Assembly (NCBI GenBank): GCA_002403855.1
Contig: DHIO01000026.1
Location: forward strand, 55,351-67,802
DNA: 12,452 nucleotides
Direction of reading: 5' to 3'
Origin: Acidimicrobiia bacterium UBA4744
Lineage (GTDB): Bacteria; Actinomycetota; Acidimicrobiia; Spongiisociales; UBA4744
Each line of letters starts with the position of its first letter. Position 1 is the first letter of the stretch. Of the stretch, positions 7,383-12,452 are shown piece by piece. The notes below the pieces were generated by a model that saw only the letters and a program-made list of their open reading frames with translations, was not told the DNA's origin and ran no database searches. The position numbers and the translations under genes are program-made.

Positions 7383-7817
7383 TCAAGGGATTTCAACATC
7401 GAAAGCCTCACCACAGAATCCCGCTGCCGAATCGCGAGCCACAACCTTCACCGAACGCACCCCTTCCGGGACTCCGATCCCGCTCTGGCTGCGGGTGAAC
7501 GGCTGCTCTTCGACGTGCGGGTGCGCCAGAATTCGTTGACCCAAAACGGTTCCATCCGGCGCGCGCACTTCCCACAGATCGGCATACTTCTCCCAACCGG
7601 TATCTGCCGACTGCACGGTCACATCGAAGCGATAGGTGCCGGAGTCATCCGGGGTGACGACAACCTCGATGACGTCTGCACACCCTTGCGGATCGGCGGG
7701 TGTTGTCTCCCCGCCTTCAACCGTCGAGTCCGTACCGGTCGTCGACTCACCGCACGCGGCCACCAGGGCGGCCACCAGAACCAGAGCAGTCACCCTGCTC
7801 GAAGATCGCCTCGACAT
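7383..7817 (-). CDS. Small predicted lipoprotein with an HPHVxEQPFTRS motif
   Basis: A 144-residue predicted lipoprotein. The N-terminus has basic residues (SRRSSSR at 2-8), a hydrophobic run TALVLVAALVAA at 10-21 and a lipobox V-A-A-C with Cys22. It should be exported by Sec, acylated and anchored on the outer face of the membrane. A Thr/Gly/Glu-rich linker (about 23-45) precedes a beta-rich domain containing RYDVTV-like strands, KYADLWEVRAPDG, then HPHVEEQPFTRSQSG and a final DSAAGFCGEAFDVEI. Two cysteines (in QGCADV and GFCGEA) could form a disulfide. From memory, the HPHV-EQPFTRS signature recurs in small secreted proteins of unknown function; I cannot name a function. The 7817 ATG, with AGGGG 5 nt upstream, is preferred to an upstream in-frame TTG. 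It starts 8 nt after the LysDH-like stop, so the two are almost certainly co-transcribed. Confidence 0.82.
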   Translation of the reverse strand: MSRRSSSRVTALVLVAALVAACGESTTGTDSTVEGGETTPADPQGCADVIEVVVTPDDSGTYRFDVTVQSADTGWEKYADLWEVRAPDGTVLGQRILAHPHVEEQPFTRSQSGIGVPEGVRSVKVVARDSAAGFCGEAFDVEIP

Positions 7818-7822
7818 ACCAA

Positions 7823-7827
7823 CCCCT
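7823..7827 (-). promoter_or_regulatory. Shine-Dalgarno AGGGG deciding the lipoprotein start
   Basis: AGGGG at 7827-7823 on the minus strand overlaps the TAG stop of the upstream dehydrogenase and lies 5 nt before the ATG at 7817. This supports the ATG over an in-frame TTG at 7835 and suggests translational coupling. Confidence 0.5.
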
Positions 7828-9001
7828 ACTCCCAATGTTCCTCGACATCGAATCCACGTCTACGGATCTCCTCCATGAAACGGGCGGCCGGCACCGCTAA
7901 TTCCATCCTGTGGACGCCCGGACCGATCGATCCGGCGGCGATGAACCCGGCCATGATGGCAGCGTGCCAACCCGTCAGTCGCTCCATCGCCGAGAACCCC
8001 GTCTCCGGGTCATAGCGATCGACCAGTTCCACGAGGACCTGCACTCCGTCGCCGTCGAGAGTTCCCGTCCCCACACTCCTCATCAGACATACGTCGACAA
8101 CCTGGGCGGTCTCGATCTGTGGGCGCAAGAGGGCGTGGAAGACGTCACGCGGACTGACGGCAATGCCTTCCACCTCGAGCGGCGACTGCTCGAAGAGACC
8201 CAAATCTTTGAACGCTCTGAAGGCAGCCAGATGCCCCGGGTATCGCAGCGTCTTGTTCTCGTACACTGCGAGCCGGCCTTCGAGAGTGTACGGCACCGTC
8301 GAGGTTCCACCCGACGTGACAAACGCTTCAAGTTCCCCGAACTCGCCGAACTCGATCGTCTCCGGCTCAGTCAGCGCCGGGACGGCGGTCACCTTCCCGT
8401 CTCGCAGGAACAGGGCGTCTCCGTCGTACTCGTTGGTGAGCCCGTCGATGTGGAAGGTCGCTTTGTATCCCCACGGCTCGGGAGGATCCTGTGGCAGCCC
8501 CCCGTCGTAGAGACGAACGGCCGACGGAGTGGCCCCGGATGCTTCCAGGAGTTCCAGAACGTACATGCCGAACGTGTTGTTGAGACCCGGCCCCATCCCG
8601 CAGTCGGGAACGATGGCCACGCCCCTTTCCCTGGCCTCTTCGTGCAGTTCCAATTGCCCAAGGACCGTTTCTGTGTGGCCACCGAGGTCGACCATCGAGG
8701 TCTGTGTGTCGATGGCCGCGCGAGTGCAAGCGGGGATGAACACGAAAGGTACGGCACACACGTAAACGTCGAGCGGCTCTAGTGCCGCGCTCAACGCGGA
8801 CTGGTTGGTGACGTCAACAATCTGCCAGGTTGCCGACTGGTGGCCGGACAGCCGGTTGATTCGCTCCGCCGACCGTTGGGCGGCAGGGCCGTCTGAGTCG
8901 ATCAGGACCACCGTTTCTGCCTGGCCGCGCAATGCCAGATCGAAAGCGGCTGCCGTACCCTGCCTGCCGGCTCCCAATACGCCGTACCGAATACCACCCA
9001 T
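7826..9001 (-). CDS. Saccharopine dehydrogenase family protein, probably L-lysine 6-dehydrogenase-like
   Basis: A 391-residue NAD(P)-dependent enzyme of the saccharopine dehydrogenase/lysine 6-dehydrogenase family. The Rossmann loop GVLGAGRQG spans 7-15, with D35 at the end of the second strand, favouring NAD over NADP. Family features follow: AVPF at 83-86, MVDLGG at 103-108, DCGMGPGLNN at 133-142 and TLRYPGH at 251-257. From memory, the last is typical of lysine 6-dehydrogenases, which oxidise the epsilon-amino group of L-lysine to allysine. The length fits that subgroup. Carboxynorspermidine or other imine-reducing branches cannot be excluded. The ATG at 9001 has AGGAG 7 nt upstream. It follows the SH3 gene by 104 bp, a gap with several hairpins, and precedes the lipoprotein gene by 8 nt. 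No other lysine catabolism gene is visible, so the pathway is unconfirmed. Confidence 0.85.
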   Translation of the reverse strand: MGGIRYGVLGAGRQGTAAAFDLALRGQAETVVLIDSDGPAAQRSAERINRLSGHQSATWQIVDVTNQSALSAALEPLDVYVCAVPFVFIPACTRAAIDTQTSMVDLGGHTETVLGQLELHEEARERGVAIVPDCGMGPGLNNTFGMYVLELLEASGATPSAVRLYDGGLPQDPPEPWGYKATFHIDGLTNEYDGDALFLRDGKVTAVPALTEPETIEFGEFGELEAFVTSGGTSTVPYTLEGRLAVYENKTLRYPGHLAAFRAFKDLGLFEQSPLEVEGIAVSPRDVFHALLRPQIETAQVVDVCLMRSVGTGTLDGDGVQVLVELVDRYDPETGFSAMERLTGWHAAIMAGFIAAGSIGPGVHRMELAVPAARFMEEIRRRGFDVEEHWE

Positions 9002-9030
9002 GTGGTGACTCCTTCTCGAACCGGCTCTCC

Positions 9031-9049
9031 CTCCGGCACCCTACCGGAG
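9031..9049 (-). promoter_or_regulatory. Hairpin in the leader of the LysDH-like gene
   Basis: CTCCGG (9031-9036) and CCGGAG (9044-9049) form a perfect 6-bp stem with a 7-nt loop. It lies about 15 nt before the AGGAG of the LysDH-like gene and directly abuts a second, longer hairpin. On the minus strand the loop includes TAGGGT, a TANNNT match, so part of this signal could instead be a promoter. Confidence 0.35.
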
Positions 9050-9068
9050 ACCTCCCGGACGGGAGGTC
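9049..9068 (-). terminator. Perfect 8-bp hairpin between the SH3 and LysDH-like genes
   Basis: GACCTCCC (9049-9056), loop GGAC and GGGAGGTC (9061-9068) form an 8-bp stem with a tetraloop, the most stable short hairpin in the window. No T-run follows on the minus strand, so it is not a classical terminator. It may terminate or attenuate VOC-SH3 transcripts, or control entry into the LysDH-like gene. Confidence 0.45.
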
Positions 9069-9091
9069 GAGATCGAGCCGCCCGATGGTGA

Positions 9092-9113
9092 CCGCCTTCC
9101 CTCCTTCAGGCGG
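9092..9113 (-). terminator. Hairpin across the SH3 gene stop
   Basis: CCGCCT (9092-9097) and AGGCGG (9108-9113) form a 6-bp stem with a 10-nt loop, containing the TGA stop of the SH3 gene (9108-9106). No U-tract follows. It is the first of three hairpins in the 3' part of this transcript. Confidence 0.3.
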
Positions 9114-9450
9114 ACAACTCGAGGTTCTCCGTAGGTACCCATCCGAAGCGGCCGTCGAGATCCCGGCACCAAGCCCACCCGGCTACCTCTCGCAGAACTT
9201 CGAGCAGGGTTCCGGACGAAACGGTCAACTCTGTCGAGTCGTAGTCGACGGTGAGCTCGGCTACATCTCCCCGGATTTCGAGGAACGTTTCCGGAACCCA
9301 CGCCCCGGTATTTGAAGCATCCCGGCACCAGACCCACCCGGGAAATTGCGAGGCGCGCGGTTCCACCCTGAGCCTGCTACCGGCCTGTGCTACCAGCGCA
9401 GTCCGGTACGCCGACTCATGGCCGGCCACGACGTGCGCTTCTCTGCTCAA
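9106..9450 (-). CDS. Tandem variant SH3-domain protein
   Basis: A 114-residue cytosolic protein made of two SH3-like barrels and nothing else. The internal repeat is visible: GWVWCRDASNTGAWVPETFLE at about 38-58 matches GWAWCRDLDGRFGWVPTENLE at about 91-111, each preceded by an acidic D/E-rich strand. Such bacterial SH3 modules bind peptides or act as small scaffolds; I know of no specific function for this subgroup. The start is taken as TTG at 9450, 2 nt after the TAG of the VOC gene; the N-terminal strand AHVVAGHESAY belongs to the first barrel and argues against starting later. An alternative is GTG at 9429. The near-overlap with the VOC gene implies co-transcription and probably translational coupling, since no good Shine-Dalgarno is seen. 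Confidence 0.8.
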   Translation of the reverse strand: MSREAHVVAGHESAYRTALVAQAGSRLRVEPRASQFPGWVWCRDASNTGAWVPETFLEIRGDVAELTVDYDSTELTVSSGTLLEVLREVAGWAWCRDLDGRFGWVPTENLELSA

Positions 9451-9452
9451 AG

Positions 9453-10232
9453 CTACATACCCGCCATCACGTAGAAGCGGGCGCCTTGGGGGTCCTTCAC
9501 CAGCGCGAACCGTCCCACGTCCGGTACGTCCTGGGCGGGTACTTCCTCCGTCCCCCCCAGTTCCACGGCAGTAGCCACCGCCTGGTCACAGTCGTCCACC
9601 GCCAGGTAGATCCCCCAGTTGGGTGGAACCGGCCCCCAATCGGATTGAATGGTCATCATCCCGGCCACCGGCCGGTCACCGATCATGAACGAGGTGTAGG
9701 TGATACCCGACGGCATCTCGGCCGATTCAGCCGCCCAGCCCAGGACGGCTGAGTAGAAAGCGGCCGCTCGATCGGCGTCGTTGGTCTGCAATTCGTTCCA
9801 GGTGAACGACCCTGGTTCGTTGGCGAATGCCGACCCGAAGTGGGCACCTGCCTCCCACAGGGCAAACGAAGCTCCGGTGGGATCGACGGCCACCGCCATT
9901 CGGCCGAAGTCCATGACATCGAGAGGCTTCTGCGTCACGATTCCGCCTGCAACGGCGATCCGCGCCGCCGCCTGATCGACGTCGTCGACGGTGATATAGG
10001 TAACCCAATGGGGAGGGATTCCTCCGACCGCCAGGTCATCGCCCATTCCCTGGGCACCGGCCACCGGCTTGCCCTTCAACAAGAACATCGTGTACCCGCC
10101 CCGGTCGGAAGGTACGTCGGTCGCCTCCCAACCGAAAAGACCTGCATAGAACGCCTTGGCGCCGGCCGGATCGGTGGTGACCAGATCAATCCATGAGGGC
10201 GTGCCGGGAGCGTACGACGTGAACTCGGTCAT
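9453..10232 (-). CDS. Two-domain VOC (glyoxalase-fold) protein, Rv0577-like
   Basis: A 259-residue protein with two vicinal-oxygen-chelate domains. Domain 1 covers about 10-126 (TPSWIDLVTTD, FYAGLFGW, DPTGASFALWEAG); domain 2 about 138-257 (WNELQTND, FYSAVLGW, DPQGARFYVM). The arrangement and motifs match M. tuberculosis Rv0577 (CFP32) and related actinobacterial proteins often annotated as glyoxalase, hydroxylase or bleomycin-resistance like. The biochemical activity of this subgroup is not settled, so I give only the fold. It is probably cytosolic, with no signal peptide, and 259 residues is normal. The ATG at 10232 has AGGAGG (10243-10238) 5 nt upstream. The SH3 gene begins 2 nt after its stop. 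It is divergent from the CxxC hypothetical gene, with 72 bp between starts. Confidence 0.93.
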   Translation of the reverse strand: MTEFTSYAPGTPSWIDLVTTDPAGAKAFYAGLFGWEATDVPSDRGGYTMFLLKGKPVAGAQGMGDDLAVGGIPPHWVTYITVDDVDQAAARIAVAGGIVTQKPLDVMDFGRMAVAVDPTGASFALWEAGAHFGSAFANEPGSFTWNELQTNDADRAAAFYSAVLGWAAESAEMPSGITYTSFMIGDRPVAGMMTIQSDWGPVPPNWGIYLAVDDCDQAVATAVELGGTEEVPAQDVPDVGRFALVKDPQGARFYVMAGM

Positions 10233-10251
10233 GAAGTCCTCCTTTCTGTCG

Positions 10252-10282
10252 AACCTACTCCCTGCTCAGGGTTTCCTGTCAC
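10252..10282 (-). promoter_or_regulatory. Candidate promoter of the VOC-SH3 unit
   Basis: On the minus strand GTGACA (10282-10277, close to TTGACA) and TAGGTT (10257-10252, TANNNT) are separated by 19 bp. The predicted leader would be only about 10-15 nt and would just include the AGGAGG. The spacing is slightly long, so this is tentative. Confidence 0.3.
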
Positions 10283-10292
10283 ACCCCTCCGT

Positions 10293-10305
10293 CATACTGG
10301 GAAGA
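10293..10305 (+). promoter_or_regulatory. Putative leaderless promoter of the CxxC hypothetical gene
   Basis: CATACT at 10293-10298 is 4/6 to TATAAT and ends 6 nt before the ATG at 10305, the same spacing as for lhr and the UspA-like gene. A GGGAAG between them is too close to the ATG to be a normal Shine-Dalgarno. No obvious -35 is seen. Confidence 0.4.
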
Positions 10306-10667
10306 TGAGGACGACGACAACCCGATGCCTGCACCGGCCGGTCGCGGTGGCCGGACTCGAAGTCATCGCTTGCGCTGCTTGCGGCACCGTGGAATGGCAC
10401 GGGGCCGTGCGCGCGCTCGACCCCGTCGAAGGGATGGCGGCGCTGTTCGGCAGATTTCTCTTGGTGGGGCGGTTGCCCGCCGTGCGGGCCCCCGGCTCGG
10501 AAGTGCTGATGTACCGGGCGCCGCGCCGGAAAGAACGGGCAAACCTCAACGCCTTCCCGGCGAACGTGTGGTTGCAGGTCGACACCAGTTTGTGGCTCTC
10601 TCACGACGGAGAGCATCTGCTACTGGTGCCTACCACGCCGCTGCTGATGGAGAATCTCACCACCTAG
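10305..10667 (+). CDS. Hypothetical protein with a single CxxC motif (120 aa)
   Basis: I do not recognise this protein. Coding is supported by strong G/C preference at third codon positions throughout, a clean ATG, and the absence of that pattern in the overlapping frames. The 120 residues contain CAAC at 23-26 within an IACAACGTVEWHG segment, with another cysteine at position 8. A CxxC pair could be a redox site or half of a zinc site. A basic patch APRRKER lies at about 71-77 and a hydrophobic C-terminal stretch runs HLLLVPTTPLLM. There is no signal peptide or clear membrane helix. It is divergent from the VOC gene and convergent with the repeat-protein gene (55 bp between stops), so it is probably a monocistronic unit. 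Actinobacterial-specific conserved hypothetical is my guess, not a finding. Confidence 0.65.
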   Translation: MRTTTTRCLHRPVAVAGLEVIACAACGTVEWHGAVRALDPVEGMAALFGRFLLVGRLPAVRAPGSEVLMYRAPRRKERANLNAFPANVWLQVDTSLWLSHDGEHLLLVPTTPLLMENLTT

Positions 10668-10668
10668 A

Positions 10669-10708
10669 GCCACCCGGTCCCGGCTTCGAGCAGATCCGCG
10701 GGAGTGGC
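10669..10708. terminator. Weak interrupted stem between convergent genes
   Basis: GCCAC (10669-10673) pairs with GTGGC (10704-10708), and inside it CCCG (10679-10682) pairs with CGGG (10699-10702), with an internal loop. It lies in the 55 bp between two convergent stop codons, where a bidirectional terminator would be expected. There is no T-run on either side. Confidence 0.25.
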
Positions 10709-10722
10709 ATTCCCGGCGCAGA

Positions 10723-11568
10723 CTAGGAGCCGGGCGTCTGGTGGATGGCCTCAGCAACACGCTCGGTGGCCTTCTCGAGCACCTCGACGGCGTCACCGTC
10801 GGTCAACCTGCCCCGCTCGACGGCTTGCTCTACTCGGTCGATGAGCGGAGCGAGAATCGCTCGCATCAGGTCATCCTCTCGCACCTCCTCGGCCTCGGCA
10901 ACCTGGGCCAGGGTGGCGCCCTCTTCGAGCCGGACTCGGACCTCGTCGACCGACAGTCCGAGCAAGTCGGAGGCGGCTTCCAGACCCGCCACGCGGATGG
11001 CCCGGTTGCGGCGCTCCTTGATGACCGTACCGAAGGGATGCTCAACGTCGAGAAGATCCCTCAACGTCTGTTCAGTCGAGGCAACGATCTCCTCGGCTCG
11101 AGGCTGATCGAGTTTGCCCGCCGTGACCCGGACGGCGAAATGGGCGGCGATGTGTTCGGTGACCTGGGTCACCAGTTCTTCGCCGGTGGAACCTTCGATC
11201 TCGGCAATCTCGGCCAGTGTGATGCCCGCCTGGAGTCGCTCACCGAGATCGTCGGGAGTAATGCCCAAGACCTCAGCGATCTCCGCCCCCAACCGGCCGA
11301 ATTGCCTGGCGAGTTGCCGGGTTTCGTCCTCGAACCGGGCACGAGCGACAACGGGGGCGAGTTCGCGGGCCACTGCGTCGGCCTGTTCCTGAGTCAGCGT
11401 TCCATCGTCGAGCAGAGGAGCGAGCGCTTCCAGCACGACCTGTTCCGTCCCGGGTGGCTGTGCGGTTGCGGCGCCCGGTCCGTCGACGGCGTGTGCCGCC
11501 GCCAGGCCGCTCATGATCAACCCGACGCAGGCCAGGACGGCCGCTCCGATCTTCAACGACTGCCACAT
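10723..11568 (-). CDS. Secreted helical repeat protein, unknown function
   Basis: A 281-residue exported protein. Residues 1-27 form a Sec signal peptide (hydrophobic 8-25, likely cleavage after AHA at 25-27), followed by an Ala/Pro/Gly-rich spacer. The mature part holds two copies of a roughly 75-residue helical module. Copy 1 is about 96-169 (LGITPDDLGERLQAG, TLAEIAEIEG, VTAGKLDQPRAEEI) and copy 2 about 197-271 (LGLSVDEVRVRLEEG, TLAQVAEAEE, VERGRLTDGDAVEV). A half copy lies at about 43-75 (LLDDGTLTQEQADAVA). Modules of this type are common in actinobacterial exported proteins, but their role is not known to me. The sequence is acidic and helix-rich and could be partly coiled-coil. The ATG at 11568 has AAGGAG with 6 nt spacing. 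Cys14 lies inside the hydrophobic core and is not a lipobox, so this is probably not a lipoprotein. It is convergent with the CxxC hypothetical gene and may share a transcript with the MBL gene 105 bp upstream. Confidence 0.82.
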   Translation of the reverse strand: MWQSLKIGAAVLACVGLIMSGLAAAHAVDGPGAATAQPPGTEQVVLEALAPLLDDGTLTQEQADAVARELAPVVARARFEDETRQLARQFGRLGAEIAEVLGITPDDLGERLQAGITLAEIAEIEGSTGEELVTQVTEHIAAHFAVRVTAGKLDQPRAEEIVASTEQTLRDLLDVEHPFGTVIKERRNRAIRVAGLEAASDLLGLSVDEVRVRLEEGATLAQVAEAEEVREDDLMRAILAPLIDRVEQAVERGRLTDGDAVEVLEKATERVAEAIHQTPGS

Positions 11569-11673
11569 ATGTCACTCCTTCTCGCGTTCTTCCAGTAAGT
11601 CTCGGAGCCGCGTGTTCGAGATCTGTAAGGCGAACTTCAAACTTCGCGACAGGCCTCTTCTCAATGATCCGGC

Positions 11674-12234
11674 TCAGCGGGGAGTGTCCGGACCCGGTCG
11701 AAAGGGCTCGCCGTGCCCGGGCACGATCAGGCTTGCCAGCTGCAGCACTCGAACCCGACCGGCGTGGAGCGCCTCGGCGTCGGTGGCAAACGGATCCTCG
11801 GCCGGGCCGGCCGCATTCCACCACAGATGGGTGCACGCCACTACTCCGGTGTCGGTCTCGATCAGAGTGGTGACGTCCTGGGGGGTGTGTCCCGGAGTCT
11901 CGATCAGCTTGACGTGAGGAGACACCTGAAAGCCTTCGGCGGGTCGCGAGTCCCAGATATCCCCTTGGTAGACCGCCCAGTGATCGTGGAACCGGGCGTT
12001 GGGAAACAGAGCGGCGTTGAGGGTGTGGTCCGGATGGTGATGCGAGAACACGACGTCGGTAACGTCACTCGGGGCTATTCCCAGGTCGTCAAGCGGATTG
12101 AGAATGACCGATGGGTCGGCCACCATTCCGGGATCGATGATCACAACCTGGCTGCCGTCGACGACCACCGACACCGTCGATGCCACCCGTTCGCCAACGT
12201 AGCCGCCGGTCAGCAGTCCAAAGGCCGCGCCCAT
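11674..12234 (-). CDS. MBLAC1-like metallo-beta-lactamase-fold hydrolase
   Basis: A 186-residue single-domain MBL-fold protein, probably cytosolic. Zinc-binding motifs visible are H65-x-H67-x-D69-H70 (SHHHPDHT), H116 in TPGHT and H174 in VPGHG. The C-terminal part, AEDPFATDAEALHAGR followed by LIVPGHGEPF, resembles the MBLAC1 subgroup, whose human member has been reported to act as an RNA endonuclease; I do not infer that function here. The position that usually holds the metal-bridging aspartate of motif 4 reads CTHLWW at 134-139, so H136 appears to replace it. The ATG at 12234 overlaps the ABC exporter stop as TGATG, with GGGAG 4 nt upstream; a GTG at 12237 is possible but too close to that Shine-Dalgarno. 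The overlap indicates translational coupling with the exporter. Confidence 0.88.
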   Translation of the reverse strand: MGAAFGLLTGGYVGERVASTVSVVVDGSQVVIIDPGMVADPSVILNPLDDLGIAPSDVTDVVFSHHHPDHTLNAALFPNARFHDHWAVYQGDIWDSRPAEGFQVSPHVKLIETPGHTPQDVTTLIETDTGVVACTHLWWNAAGPAEDPFATDAEALHAGRVRVLQLASLIVPGHGEPFRPGPDTPR

Positions 12235-12452
12235 CACACTCCCGCCGGCTCGTTGCGGAATTGCGTCTCGTAGAGGCTGGCGTATAGCCCGCCCCGTGCC
12301 AACAAATCCGAATGGCTGCCCGCTTCGATCAACCGACCCTGGTCGAGCACCAGGATGACATCGGCGGCCAGGATGGTGGAGAGCCGGTGGGCGATCACCA
12401 GCGAGGTACGGCCCTCCATCAACCGCTCCAGCGCCTCCTGGATGAGAGCTTC
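12234..12452 (-). CDS. ABC exporter ATPase, C-terminal end only
   Basis: The last 72 residues of an ABC transporter ATP-binding domain; the rest lies beyond the window edge, and the frame is open to base 12452. Visible elements are a helix ALIQEALERLMEGRTS, the H-loop region LVIAHRLSTI with the switch histidine, and AADVILVLDQGRLIEAGSHSDLLARGGLYASLYETQF. This run is typical of fused membrane-ATPase exporters (MsbA/MdlB/LmrA type), which work as homo- or heterodimers. The substrate cannot be told from this end. The stop overlaps the MBL start by one base (TGATG). Confidence 0.92.
   Translation of the reverse strand, partial: EALIQEALERLMEGRTSLVIAHRLSTILAADVILVLDQGRLIEAGSHSDLLARGGLYASLYETQFRNEPAGV

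Noticed and set aside
7910..8782. Plus-strand open frame of 290 codons
   Set aside because: It is fully antisense to the saccharopine dehydrogenase family gene, whose Rossmann and YPGH motifs are clear.
7910..10232. A complete lysine catabolic operon
   Set aside because: Only the dehydrogenase-like gene is present; no aldehyde dehydrogenase, aminotransferase or transporter is adjacent, so the pathway cannot be claimed.
10325..10726. Plus-strand 133-codon frame overlapping the CxxC hypothetical gene
   Set aside because: The Arg/Gly/Ala-rich product is typical of an out-of-frame reading; the 10305-10667 frame carries the third-position bias.
11527..11529. Cys14 of the repeat protein as a possible lipobox cysteine
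   Set aside because: The hydrophobic core continues for about ten residues past it and an AHA signal peptidase I site follows, so a normal signal peptide fits better.
10741..11598. Plus-strand 285-codon frame
   Set aside because: Antisense to the signal-peptide-bearing repeat protein, which has a good Shine-Dalgarno and internal repeats.
11630..11647. GCGAA-N8-TTCGC hairpin between the MBL and repeat-protein genes
   Set aside because: Only 5 bp, no U-tract, and not exceptional for the base composition; not strong enough to call a terminator.
1..12452. Mobile element, CRISPR array, tRNA or rRNA
   Set aside because: I looked for transposase or integrase motifs, terminal repeats, evenly spaced direct repeats and tRNA-like cloverleaf ends and saw none.

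Overview
The window is high-GC DNA with dense, mostly G/C-ending codons, short intergenic gaps and GTG/TTG starts as well as ATG. A full-length Lhr helicase (about 1,470 residues), a two-domain glyoxalase-fold protein resembling Mycobacterium tuberculosis Rv0577, and several apparently leaderless genes with actinobacterial TANNNT -10 boxes point to an actinomycete-type bacterium. My best guess is an uncultured Actinomycetota, possibly Acidimicrobiia, but the sequence does not fix the lineage.

Layout. 1-558 (+): 3' part of an HD-GYP c-di-GMP phosphodiesterase gene cut by the window edge. 630-5042 (+): lhr, the largest gene. 5043-5386: no confident gene, with one weak small ORF candidate (5089-5448, +). 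5387-6151 (-): short-chain dehydrogenase. 6216-6734 (-): flavin reductase-like FMN-binding protein. 6796-7329 (+): UspA-like protein, divergent from the flavin reductase gene. 7383-9001 (-): a saccharopine/lysine-6-dehydrogenase family enzyme followed 8 nt later by a small lipoprotein. 9106-10232 (-): a two-domain VOC protein closely followed by a tandem SH3-fold protein. 10305-10667 (+): a 120-residue hypothetical with one CxxC. 10723-11568 (-): a secreted, helix-rich repeat protein. 11674-12234 (-): an MBLAC1-like metallo-beta-lactamase-fold hydrolase. 12234-12452 (-): the C-terminal end of an ABC exporter ATPase, coupled to the hydrolase by a TGATG overlap.

How the genes relate. This looks like ordinary chromosomal housekeeping and accessory metabolism, not a mobile island: I see no transposase, integrase, phage gene, tRNA, rRNA or CRISPR array. 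Likely co-transcribed sets, all on the minus strand, are the ABC exporter with the MBL hydrolase, the VOC with the SH3 protein, and the LysDH-like enzyme with the lipoprotein. The last two sets may form one four-gene unit separated by a hairpin-rich 104-bp gap.

The most interesting signals are regulatory. All three plus-strand genes with a confident visible start (lhr, the UspA-like gene and the CxxC hypothetical) lack a good Shine-Dalgarno. Each has a -10-like hexamer ending exactly 6 nt before its start codon, and lhr and the UspA-like gene share the hexamer TAGCCT. Complete minus-strand genes mostly carry purine-rich Shine-Dalgarno sequences. I did not find a clearly novel defence or biosynthetic system here.
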